Shown here piece by piece: positions 32,602-40,563 of a stretch of 64,000 nucleotides of DNA (position 1 is its first letter; every line of letters begins with the position of its first letter). The DNA comes from Chitinophagales bacterium (GTDB lineage: Bacteria; Bacteroidota; Bacteroidia; Chitinophagales; Chitinophagaceae), in NCBI GenBank assembly GCA_017303455.1, contig JAFLBM010000007.1, positions 1 to 64,000 of the forward strand, read 5' to 3'. Both the position numbers and the translations under genes were made by a program. Under the pieces are notes generated by a model. It did not search any database and was not told the DNA's origin. It was given only the letters and a program-made list of their open reading frames with translations.

Positions 32602-33933
32602 ATGCAATCAAGAAAAAAATTTCTTTACCGGGCTTCTGCATTAACTGCAGGAACGATCCTGGCTTCTTCTTTTGGCAAGGAAGTGTTTGCCATTTTCAGA
32701 AACAGGATCGCCCCGTCTGACCAGTTGAATGTCGGCGTGATCGGTATCAATGGCATGGGTTGGTCGGACCTGAAAGCGATACTGAAAATTCCGGGAGTGA
32801 ATTTGGTGGCACTCTGTGATGTTGATCAGAATGTGCTGAATAAACGAATGGGTGAACTGGCCGCCATGAACGTGGATGCATCGAAAGTAAAAACCTTCAA
32901 TGATCACCGGCAGTTGCTGGATATGAAAGAAGTGGATGCCGTCATCATCGGTACACCGGACCACTGGCATTGTTTGCAGATGGTGGATGCCTGCCAGGCC
33001 GGTAAAGATGTGTACGTAGAGAAACCGGTGGGCAATTCAATTGAAGAATGTAATATCATGATCGCTGCGCAGAAAAAATATAGCAGGGTGGTGCAGGCAG
33101 GACAATGGCAACGCAGCCAGCAACATTTTAAAGATGCTGTAGATTTTATTGGTACGGGTCAACTGGGTAATATCCGTACGGTGAGAGTGTGGTGCTACGT
33201 GGGATGGAAAAAACCAATACCGTTTGTAGCCGACAGTGCCGTTCCTGCGGGAGTGGATTATAAAAGATGGCTGGGCCCGGCCACAATGCGGCCCTTTAAT
33301 GCCAACCGTTTTCATTTTACGTTCCGCTGGTTCTGGGATTATGCCGGTGGACTGATGACCGACTGGGGTGTCCATTTATTGGATTATGCATTAATTGGTA
33401 TGAATGCAACGGTTCCTAAATCAATCAGTGCACTGGGAGGTAATTTTGCTGATCCCTTATCGCCACAGGAAACACCGGATACCATGAGTGCTTTGTACCA
33501 GTTTGATAAATTCAATTTACAATGGGAGCATACGATCGGTATTGAAGGCGGTATGAATAAAACCCCTCATGGAATTGCGTTTGTAGGCGATAACGGAACA
33601 CTCGAACTCGACCGGAGTGGCTGGGAAGTGATGGAAGAGCCAAAGAGTGAGAAGAAAGCCAAAGTGGAACGCAGAAAGTCGGTGGATAATGGATTGGATA
33701 AGCACATGGAAAATTTTGTGAGTGTGATCCGCTCCCGGAATACAGACGAACTGAAATGTTCCATACAGGATGCCTCGCATATTGCAGTGCTGAGCCAGAT
33801 GGGGAATATCGCTTTCCGTTCGGGACAAAAACTGAACTGGAATAAAGAGAAAGGGCGGTTCACGGATGAAGGGATCAATAAAAAATATTTGGCTGCACCT
33901 TATCATAACGGGTATAAACTGCCGAAAGTTTAA
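32602..33933 (+). CDS. Gfo/Idh/MocA-family oxidoreductase with Tat-like leader
   Basis: A 443-residue NAD(P)-dependent oxidoreductase. The N-terminus SRKKFLYRASALTAGTILAS resembles a Tat signal, common for this family in Bacteroidota. The Rossmann fold begins at NVGVIGINGMG. The signature EKPVGNS, with the catalytic lysine, and GGLMTDWGVHLLDYAL near the C-terminal half are standard. The substrate is probably a sugar, inositol or glycoside derivative. The gene lies between two hydroxyproline genes, so it may have a role in that pathway or simply share the operon; sequence does not decide. The 137-bp gap before it holds AT-rich inverted repeats around GAAATTT, and a shorter copy follows the gene. 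Confidence 0.87.
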   Translation: MQSRKKFLYRASALTAGTILASSFGKEVFAIFRNRIAPSDQLNVGVIGINGMGWSDLKAILKIPGVNLVALCDVDQNVLNKRMGELAAMNVDASKVKTFNDHRQLLDMKEVDAVIIGTPDHWHCLQMVDACQAGKDVYVEKPVGNSIEECNIMIAAQKKYSRVVQAGQWQRSQQHFKDAVDFIGTGQLGNIRTVRVWCYVGWKKPIPFVADSAVPAGVDYKRWLGPATMRPFNANRFHFTFRWFWDYAGGLMTDWGVHLLDYALIGMNATVPKSISALGGNFADPLSPQETPDTMSALYQFDKFNLQWEHTIGIEGGMNKTPHGIAFVGDNGTLELDRSGWEVMEEPKSEKKAKVERRKSVDNGLDKHMENFVSVIRSRNTDELKCSIQDASHIAVLSQMGNIAFRSGQKLNWNKEKGRFTDEGINKKYLAAPYHNGYKLPKV

Positions 33934-33953
33934 TTGGGAAATTTCGAAATTGT

Positions 33954-35198
33954 ATGAATGTTGTAATTGTCGGAGGTGGTGTTATTGGTTTAAACACTGC
34001 ATACTATTTACGCAGGGCCGGTCACGGGGTAACAGTGATCGAGAAAAATGATTTCACCGATGGCTGTTCTTACGGCAATATGGGTTATATATCTCCTTCT
34101 CATTTTATTCCCCTCGCCACACCGGGCATCATTGCACAGGGATTGCGGTGGATGCTGAGTGCTTCCAGTCCATTTTATATCCAGCCAAGACTGAACCTGG
34201 ATCTTATCCGCTGGGGACTGGCCTTCTGGAAAAAAGCCAATGCAAAGAATGTGGAGCGCAATGCAGCACACCTGAATAATCTGCTGCAACTGACCCGTGA
34301 ACTGATGAAAGATATGAAGCGGGAATTGCCGCAGCCTTTTGATATGACTGAGAAAGGTTGCTGGATGCTCTGGAAAAATGAAAAGACCGGCGAACATGAG
34401 AAACATTTATCAGAACAGGCCAACCGGTTTGGATTGAAAACAATTATCTGCACGCCGCAACAGGTGCAGGAATATGAAACGGAAGTGGAAACAAATGTGG
34501 CAGGAGGTGTTTTGTATCTTGACGATTGCCATGTGAACCCCGGTAAATTCATGCAATCACTATACAGCCAGTTACAAAAAATGGGAGTGAAGTTCTGGCT
34601 GAATACTAAGGTTAGCGGTTTTGAAACAGCAAATGGGAAAATAAATACCGTGATAACGGACAGGGCAGATATACCCTGTGAGGAATTGGTCATCGCCAAT
34701 GGTTCCTGGCTGGGAGAAATTTCCAAATTGTTAGGTATAAAAATCCTGATGCAGCCCGGAAAGGGATACAGTATGGAATACAACGGTCTTGCTGAAAATC
34801 TCCAATATCCTTCGATACTGGTGGATGACAGAACAGCCACCACCCCGATTGATCAATGGTTAAGAATGGGCGGTACGATGGAACTGAGCGGACACAGTGA
34901 TAACATTCTGCCCAAACGGGTACAGTCAATTCACGAAGCGTTTAAAAAATATTATCCCGCTATGAACCTGCCGCAACCCGACATGACTAAGGTTTGGTAT
35001 GGCTACCGGCCGGTGAGCCCGGATGGTATGCCTTATATCGGCAGGCACCGGGCTTTCAGTAATCTTATATATGCCGGCGGCCATGCGATGCTCGGCGTGA
35101 GTGCGGCTGCGGGAACAGGTTTGCTGGTCAAAGAGATCATCAGCGGGGAAAAAGCAAGTATTGCTTTACAAGCCTTCGATCCTGCAAGGTTTTCTTAA
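33954..35198 (+). CDS. FAD-dependent D-amino acid oxidoreductase, probable D-hydroxyproline dehydrogenase
   Basis: A 414-residue DAO-family flavoprotein. The dinucleotide-binding GGGVIGLNTAYYL is at the very start and a later AGGHAMLGVSAAAGTG motif contacts FAD. Family members deaminate or dehydrogenate D-amino acids, including DadA and the cis-4-hydroxy-D-proline dehydrogenases. Adjacent to a hydroxyproline epimerase, the likely reaction is oxidation of cis-4-hydroxy-D-proline to pyrroline-4-hydroxy-2-carboxylate. The start ATG is 20 bp after the Gfo/Idh stop, so one operon is likely. A separate soluble electron acceptor or oxygen would be needed; none is evident. Confidence 0.87.
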   Translation: MNVVIVGGGVIGLNTAYYLRRAGHGVTVIEKNDFTDGCSYGNMGYISPSHFIPLATPGIIAQGLRWMLSASSPFYIQPRLNLDLIRWGLAFWKKANAKNVERNAAHLNNLLQLTRELMKDMKRELPQPFDMTEKGCWMLWKNEKTGEHEKHLSEQANRFGLKTIICTPQQVQEYETEVETNVAGGVLYLDDCHVNPGKFMQSLYSQLQKMGVKFWLNTKVSGFETANGKINTVITDRADIPCEELVIANGSWLGEISKLLGIKILMQPGKGYSMEYNGLAENLQYPSILVDDRTATTPIDQWLRMGGTMELSGHSDNILPKRVQSIHEAFKKYYPAMNLPQPDMTKVWYGYRPVSPDGMPYIGRHRAFSNLIYAGGHAMLGVSAAAGTGLLVKEIISGEKASIALQAFDPARFS

Positions 35199-35274
35199 AA
35201 TTGGTTCGCCGGTCTGCTTCATCCGTTTTGTCTTTGTTTACTCTCAGGGAGACTCCTTAATTTTATGACTTATT

Positions 35275-36876
35275 ATGGATTGTACAGCTACCCGTTTACC
35301 TTACCGCCAGGCCAATGCTTTTTCCGGGATCGTTTTAGATTACCTGGATCATGCGAATGCCCTGAAACCTTTCTACAGTAATGCGGCAACTCTGGCCGGT
35401 ATTCAGCAAAATATCGAAGCAAGAAAACAATTCAGCGGTAACCGGGAACTACTGGTACAGGAATTAACAAAGCAATACGCTGCGGTTGATGCAGGAGAAA
35501 AAGTAAAGAACAACATTGCATCACTTTTATCCGCCAACACATTCACGGTAACCACGGCGCACCAGAATAATATCTTCACCGGGCCTTTATATTTTATCTA
35601 CAAGATCATTCATGCGATCAAACTGGCAGAGCAACTGAAAGCAGCAATGCCGGCAAATCATTTTGTGCCTGTTTATTATATCGGTTCGGAAGATGCCGAC
35701 CTGGATGAACTGAATCATATCTGGCTCGACGGGGAGAAACTGGTTTGGGAAACCAAACAAACCGGTGCGGTGGGAAGAATGAAGACAGATAAAGCCTTAT
35801 TGAAATTAGTAACCGCTATTGAAGGACAACTGGCTGTGTTACCGCATGGCAATGAAATACTATTGCTGGTAAAAGACTGTTATAAGGAAGGATCAACTAT
35901 ACAAGAAGCAACATTCAGGTTTGTCCATGCTTTGTTCAGCGAATACGGATTGATTATCCTGTTGCCGGATAATGCCGCATTAAAAAAACAAATGACCGCT
36001 GTGTTTGAAGATGACCTGCTGAACCAAACCGCATCGGGTATTGTGGAAAAAACAGCGGCTGAATTATCCAAAGCAGGATATAAAGTGCAGGCAAACCCGA
36101 GAGAGATCAACTTGTTTTATTTGAAAGATGATAAAAGAGAGAGGATTGAGGTGCGAGGTACGAAGTACGAAGTGCTGAACACCGGAGTTTCTTTTAGTAA
36201 AGAGGAGTTGTTGCAGGAACTCTCTGAGCATCCTGAGCGTTTCAGCCCGAATGTGATACTAAGAGGATTGTACCAGGAAACGATATTGCCCAATATTGCC
36301 TTTATTGGTGGTGGCGGTGAAACAGCTTACTGGCTGCAACTGAAAGACCTGTTTAATCATTATACAATTCCGTTCCCGGTACTGGTGCTGCGCAATTCTT
36401 TTTTAGTGGTGGAAAAGAAATGGCAGGAAAAGATCAGGAAGACCGGTTTTACCACGGAGGATTTCTTTTTACCCGAAACGGAATTACTGAACAGGCTGGT
36501 GGCCCGTGACAGTGATAAGAAATTAAAGCTGAACGGCACTTTATCTGCCACCGAAGAATTGTATAACAGTATCAAACAACAGGCGGCAGCTATTGACAGC
36601 ACTCTCGGTAAACATGTGGACGCATTGAAAGCAACAACACTTTACCGCTTACAGGAACTGGAAAAGAAAATGCTGCGGGCCGAGAAAAGAAAATTCACTG
36701 ACCAGCAGCGGCAGCTTCATACGATCAAAGAAAAACTATTCCCGAAAAATGGTTTGCAGGAAAGGATCGACAACTTCCTGCCGTATTATGCCAAATGGGG
36801 GAAAGACTTTATTCAGCAGTTATATTCTCACTCATTAAGTTTGGAACAGGAGTTTGTGGTAGTGCAGGAAATCTGA
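35275..36876 (+). CDS. bshC: Bacillithiol biosynthesis cysteine-adding enzyme BshC
   Basis: A 533-residue protein of the usual BshC length. Recognisable blocks are VTTAHQNNIFTGPLYFIYK, VPVYYIGSEDADLDELNH, NPREINLFYL and HPERFSPNVILRGLYQE, then a C-terminal coiled-coil segment (LQELEKKMLRAEKRKF). BshC ligates cysteine to glucosamine-malate in the last step of bacillithiol synthesis. A bacillithiol transferase-like YfiT gene lies at 53.4 kb, which supports use of this thiol. Codons 290-300 are written by a 35-bp heptamer array, yet the encoded residues align with the family without a length change. The final codons and the stop lie in another array. Confidence 0.93.
   Translation: MDCTATRLPYRQANAFSGIVLDYLDHANALKPFYSNAATLAGIQQNIEARKQFSGNRELLVQELTKQYAAVDAGEKVKNNIASLLSANTFTVTTAHQNNIFTGPLYFIYKIIHAIKLAEQLKAAMPANHFVPVYYIGSEDADLDELNHIWLDGEKLVWETKQTGAVGRMKTDKALLKLVTAIEGQLAVLPHGNEILLLVKDCYKEGSTIQEATFRFVHALFSEYGLIILLPDNAALKKQMTAVFEDDLLNQTASGIVEKTAAELSKAGYKVQANPREINLFYLKDDKRERIEVRGTKYEVLNTGVSFSKEELLQELSEHPERFSPNVILRGLYQETILPNIAFIGGGGETAYWLQLKDLFNHYTIPFPVLVLRNSFLVVEKKWQEKIRKTGFTTEDFFLPETELLNRLVARDSDKKLKLNGTLSATEELYNSIKQQAAAIDSTLGKHVDALKATTLYRLQELEKKMLRAEKRKFTDQQRQLHTIKEKLFPKNGLQERIDNFLPYYAKWGKDFIQQLYSHSLSLEQEFVVVQEI
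36141..36175. repeat. Heptamer repeat array E, inside bshC
   Basis: Five 7-bp units of consensus GARGTAC, exactly 35 bp, in the bshC reading frame at about codons 290-300. Confidence 0.65.
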
Positions 36877-36912
36877 GGTCAGAGATCAGATGCCAGACTT
36901 CAGACCTCTGAC
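36871..36912. repeat. Heptamer repeat array F between bshC and a convergent lipoprotein gene
   Basis: Six 7-bp units of consensus NTCAGAN. The TGA stop of bshC (36874-36876) lies in the first unit. Outer units GTCAGAG and CTCTGAC are complementary, so the segment may also act as a weak terminator hairpin. Confidence 0.75.
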
Positions 36913-36918
36913 ATCTTT

Positions 36919-37857
36919 TCACTTCTTCGATATATCCAGCCGGAATAAAGTACTGCTGCCATCATCATTATCGGCCACCAGTGCCAGTTCAATAAAATGC
37001 CTGGTCTCCCGTATTACACAGGCGGATTCGATCTTCTGGTTTTTGAATTGAGGGTCAACACTTTCCAGGTCAATGATACGGTTGGGGTTCATACCCGTCC
37101 ATCTTTTCTTGGAATTGAAATTATCCACGATCCATAAATAACTTTTGCCAATGCTGCCGTCATCATACGCATTCTTGGTGTCTTCGGTGGAAACGGTGAG
37201 GATCAGCTTATCAGTTTTCTTCGCATACGTAATGCCTGATACACCCTGGAAATGGCTGCTGTCTTCATTGCTGCCAACAGAGAGTAATGTGATAGGAGCC
37301 ATCGCCTGTTCTTCCCAGAATTTCGCTGAGGTAAGTATCAAATGATTTTTCGGATAGTCTTTATGCCCGCGGTTGGACAGCACTACTGCACCGGGAATAC
37401 TGCAGGCCCCTTCGATATTCAGTTGGGGTAAACCGGATGCTTTCAACCGTTCATAAAACAGGGAAAGATCAATCGTCGTGTGTTCTTTAGTGTCAGGATC
37501 AATTAACTCGGCTGTATTCCTGTAAGGTGCTAAGGAACCCGAACCAATCGCCAGCAGGTAAGGCTTTTTGTTTTTATAAACGATAGTGAGGGCTTCCAGG
37601 TCGGGCTTTACCGGTTTGGGTATTTTTTTTATGGCTGTGTCATATAAAGGGATGGTATCAACTTCCTGCAAGGAGCTGTCGAGAACTAATACAGAAGGGG
37701 CATCATCGCCCACTATATAAAAATGGTTATTGTGATATTCAATGGCAGAGGCGGAGGGATAGTCTTTATATTGTTGTACGGATTGTAGAAATTGGGTATT
37801 ATCGTCGCAGGAAGGCATGAATAAAAATATTGCTAATAATATGCATAGCGGCCGCAT
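36919..37857 (-). CDS. Beta-propeller-like lipoprotein of unknown function
   Basis: A 312-residue lipoprotein (lipobox FMPSC, Cys17). Repeated strands such as SASAIEYHNNHFYIVGDDAPSV, LEALTIVYKNKKPYLLAIGSGS and FQGVSGITYAKKTDKLILTVS suggest a six-bladed propeller. The wording resembles the DUF6929 family, but I am not certain. It has no catalytic signature. It converges with bshC and is followed upstream on the same strand by another lipoprotein gene (37895-38614). Confidence 0.65.
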   Translation of the reverse strand: MRPLCILLAIFLFMPSCDDNTQFLQSVQQYKDYPSASAIEYHNNHFYIVGDDAPSVLVLDSSLQEVDTIPLYDTAIKKIPKPVKPDLEALTIVYKNKKPYLLAIGSGSLAPYRNTAELIDPDTKEHTTIDLSLFYERLKASGLPQLNIEGACSIPGAVVLSNRGHKDYPKNHLILTSAKFWEEQAMAPITLLSVGSNEDSSHFQGVSGITYAKKTDKLILTVSTEDTKNAYDDGSIGKSYLWIVDNFNSKKRWTGMNPNRIIDLESVDPQFKNQKIESACVIRETRHFIELALVADNDDGSSTLFRLDISKK

Positions 37858-37894
37858 ATTTAAAGGTAAAAAAATCCCCGATTTCTTCAGGCAC

Positions 37895-38614
37895 TTATAT
37901 TTTTAACCATCTTTCGATAAATATCCGGTCAGTTGAAATGGAGACAACCCATTTTGTTTTTGACGCCTGAAGCGCTGCTGAGTTTTCTAATAGTTCCTTT
38001 ACAACACCTTTCCGGTTAATATAATTTGAGTGAATAAACCAGGTGTCAGCTCCGTCATGCAAAATAAACCCGGTATGAAAGTCAAGCCCGATTATGTAGA
38101 CACCTTTGCCTGCATTTTGCATTGTATTGGCAAAACCGGCATAGGACAGATTGCTGAGATTGAGAAGCGGCTGGTGCGGGACCAAACTTTTCATCATCTC
38201 GGAGGAAGTACAAATGGCCAGCTTTCTCCTGTTGATGTTAAGGTCCATATCCTGCAATAAAGTAGTGACGAAAAAACCACAGGCAATAGATCCCTCGCCA
38301 GGTACAGTGCTTGTTCCATTAAAATCCCAGGCAGTATTCTTCCAATGGGCAAACATGTCTGTGCCTACCGAACTGACCCAGAAATCATTTGCCTGTTTTA
38401 ATATTTCAACACGATTGTTTCTGGTAGTGGAGTATTTTTTTGCTAATGCAAGCCGGGTTTTGGCAATTTTTGTTTTAAGCTCCGGGTAAGAAATTTGTTG
38501 AACGACCGAGAGGCTATCCGGTACCGGCATATGTGGCTGTTTCTTACTGCCTGGCTGATTGCATGCTGCGATTATAAAAAAGATGAAAGTGGAAAAAACT
38601 ATCCTCATAGACAA
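37895..38614 (-). CDS. Lipoprotein with NlpC/P60- or papain-like cysteine-peptidase pattern
   Basis: A 239-residue lipoprotein (lipobox IIAAC, Cys18). Cys112 sits at the start of a helix (GSIACGFFVTTLL) and His180 in a strand (YIIGLDFHTGFILHD), followed by WFIHSNY about 15 residues later. This spacing is what NlpC/P60-like and transglutaminase-like amidases show (Cys, His, polar third residue). The CG-F-VTTLL helix is preceded by an aromatic loop. I infer an envelope amidase or peptidase. The family name is uncertain, and no regulator or partner is evident. Confidence 0.55.
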   Translation of the reverse strand: MSMRIVFSTFIFFIIAACNQPGSKKQPHMPVPDSLSVVQQISYPELKTKIAKTRLALAKKYSTTRNNRVEILKQANDFWVSSVGTDMFAHWKNTAWDFNGTSTVPGEGSIACGFFVTTLLQDMDLNINRRKLAICTSSEMMKSLVPHQPLLNLSNLSYAGFANTMQNAGKGVYIIGLDFHTGFILHDGADTWFIHSNYINRKGVVKELLENSAALQASKTKWVVSISTDRIFIERWLKI

Positions 38615-38660
38615 AGATTAACCTGTGAGATGCAAATAGGATATTTCTTCACAAGTAAGA

Positions 38661-39173
38661 TCAATCAAACTTATTCTCCCACCCATCCTTCTTCAGCTTC
38701 TCCACTTTCTCGATCACTTCATTATTCAGGGAGTTTTTATACGCAGACACCTTTTGTGATACAGATTCATCCGCAGAGCCAATAATCTCGGCGGCTAAAA
38801 TGCCGGCATTTTTTGCAGCATTGAGAGCAACGGTGGCAACGGGTACTCCATTCGGCATTTGCAAAATGGAGAGAACGGAATCCCAGCCGTCAATGGAATT
38901 GGAAGATTTGATAGGAACGCCGACAACAGGCAAGGGTGTGATGGAAGCCACCATACCGGGTAAATGGGCAGCCCCGCCGGCACCTGCAATAATTACTTTC
39001 AATCCTCTCTCTTTGGCTTTTTGTGCATATTCCACCATCCTCAAAGGTGTGCGGTGAGCAGACACCACTGTCACTTCATGAGCAATACCAAACTGTTTCA
39101 GGATATCCGAAGCAGCCTGCATTACGTTGAGGTCGCTGTCACTGCCCATAATAATACCTACGAGTGGAGTCAT
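38661..39173 (-). CDS. purE: N5-carboxyaminoimidazole ribonucleotide mutase PurE
   Basis: A 170-residue class I PurE. The ATG at 39173 is used because [15 protein letters not shown] starts there; an in-frame ATG at 39191 only adds six residues. Signatures are [20 protein letters not shown] with the catalytic His, [12 protein letters not shown] and [29 protein letters not shown] (long signature; only the core is needed). It converts N5-CAIR to CAIR in purine synthesis, using the product of PurK. The purK gene is on the same strand, but a three-gene RND efflux set lies between them. TATTTTTG 15 nt upstream is a likely -7 element. Confidence 0.95.
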   Translation of the reverse strand: MTPLVGIIMGSDSDLNVMQAASDILKQFGIAHEVTVVSAHRTPLRMVEYAQKAKERGLKVIIAGAGGAAHLPGMVASITPLPVVGVPIKSSNSIDGWDSVLSILQMPNGVPVATVALNAAKNAGILAAEIIGSADESVSQKVSAYKNSLNNEVIEKVEKLKKDGWENKFD

Positions 39174-39188
39174 GCTGTGTATTTGCAG

Positions 39189-39196
39189 CAAAAATA
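39189..39196 (-). promoter_or_regulatory. -7 promoter element for purE
   Basis: TATTTTTG on the minus strand matches TAnnTTTG. It lies 15 nt upstream of the purE ATG and directly next to heptamer array G. This implies purE has its own promoter and is not only read from the efflux genes. Confidence 0.5.
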
Positions 39197-39230
39197 ACTA
39201 CAAACCCCAAACTATAAACTACAAACTAAT
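39196..39230. repeat. Heptamer repeat array G between purE and the TolC gene
   Basis: Five 7-bp units (35 bp) of consensus AACTAYA, ending exactly at the stop codon of the TolC-family gene (39231). Confidence 0.75.
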
Positions 39231-40541
39231 TTATTTCACCAGGTCGCCTTTCAGCCGCAATAACTCCGTTTCAGACAACTTGGTATTATACCTTGCAGCA
39301 ATCAGCCGGTTATAGGCATCTTCCAGGCTTTTTTGTGCTTCCCGCAGTTGGATGATCGTAGATGCACCGAGGCGATAGACTTCTAAAGCGATATAGACAT
39401 TTTCTTTGGCGAGTAAAATATTCTCTTCTTCGAGTGCCAGTGCCTTTTTCTGTTGCTCGTATTCTTTAAAGGCATTAATAACAGCGAGGTTCAGTTGTGA
39501 TTGCTGGTTATTGAAAACGAGCTGCTGGTATTGAATATCCAGTTTGGCCTGTTGGATCTGTCTTTTATTCGTCAGGTTGTTAAGGATGGGGATAGAAGCC
39601 GTAACACCATAATTCAAACCTTTGCTCTGGTTGAACAAAGGAGAGAATGGATTGATCACCGTCTGGTTATTGGTACGGGTAAAATTATATACCGAGTTAA
39701 AAGCAACGGTGGGTAATTTTTCTGCTTTACGTTCTTTGAGTGTGATACCGGCAATATCAAGATTCTTTTTGCTGATGAGCAGGGTGGGGTTGCTGGCTTC
39801 AATACCATTCTGGATATCGCCAAGGGCCAGTTGTGTATTTAGCGGAATAGAATCAGCCACTTCATAATTCGCCTGTTCTTTTACATTCATGACCTGGTTC
39901 AGTTGTTCCCGCAACTGGCTGATCAGGGTTTGCTGTTCCAGTTGGGCTGCTTTCTGTGCATTCAGGTCCACTTTACTTTGTAATACATCCGGCTTGGTGC
40001 CTACGCCAATATCCAGTCTCCGTTCTGCCAGGTTTACTCTTGTCTGGCTGATGGACATTTGTTCTTCAATGGCTTTCAATTGTTGTTTCTGCCGCACAAT
40101 ATTATAATAAGTATTGATCACCGTAGCAACCGTATTGATCACCTGGTTTTTGATCCCCAGTTCGCCCAGTTTGATAAACTCTGCAGCTTTATCACGGGTG
40201 GCAAACATTTTCAGGCCATCGAATAAGGTCCAGTTCAGGTTCAGGGCCGCATTCAGGTTATGCGATTTGATATTGTTCTGTTCCCGCTTGGTGCCATCTG
40301 CCAGTGTTTGTTTCTGGTCGTTATTATTCCAGGTGGTACCCAGGGTTCCGTTCAGCCGGGGATAAAATACGGCATTCCGGAAGGAATAATCCAGTGCTGC
40401 CACCATCGAATCATTTTTTGACAACTGGATATCGTAATTGTTTTTTAAAGCAGTAGCAATAGCTTCTTCCAATGTCAGTGGATTTTGTGCAACTGCAACA
40501 AGGGAACTGAACAGGAATACAAGGAGAATATTTTTTTTCAT
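39231..40541 (-). CDS. TolC-family outer membrane efflux protein
   Basis: A 436-residue outer membrane factor. The ATG at 40541 opens a signal peptide (MKKNILLVFLFSSLVAVAQ). The mature protein has two TolC-like repeats of long amphipathic helices (for example LGELGIKNQVINTVATVINTYY, then LEEAIATALKNNYDIQLSKND at the N-terminus) and a conserved C-terminal EAQKSLEDAYNRLIAARYNTK. It forms the outer membrane channel of the RND pump encoded upstream on the same strand; only 22 bp separate it from the pump gene. No cysteine lipobox is present. Confidence 0.9.
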   Translation of the reverse strand: MKKNILLVFLFSSLVAVAQNPLTLEEAIATALKNNYDIQLSKNDSMVAALDYSFRNAVFYPRLNGTLGTTWNNNDQKQTLADGTKREQNNIKSHNLNAALNLNWTLFDGLKMFATRDKAAEFIKLGELGIKNQVINTVATVINTYYNIVRQKQQLKAIEEQMSISQTRVNLAERRLDIGVGTKPDVLQSKVDLNAQKAAQLEQQTLISQLREQLNQVMNVKEQANYEVADSIPLNTQLALGDIQNGIEASNPTLLISKKNLDIAGITLKERKAEKLPTVAFNSVYNFTRTNNQTVINPFSPLFNQSKGLNYGVTASIPILNNLTNKRQIQQAKLDIQYQQLVFNNQQSQLNLAVINAFKEYEQQKKALALEEENILLAKENVYIALEVYRLGASTIIQLREAQKSLEDAYNRLIAARYNTKLSETELLRLKGDLVK

Positions 40542-40563
40542 CAGGTTGATCATTCTTAATTAA

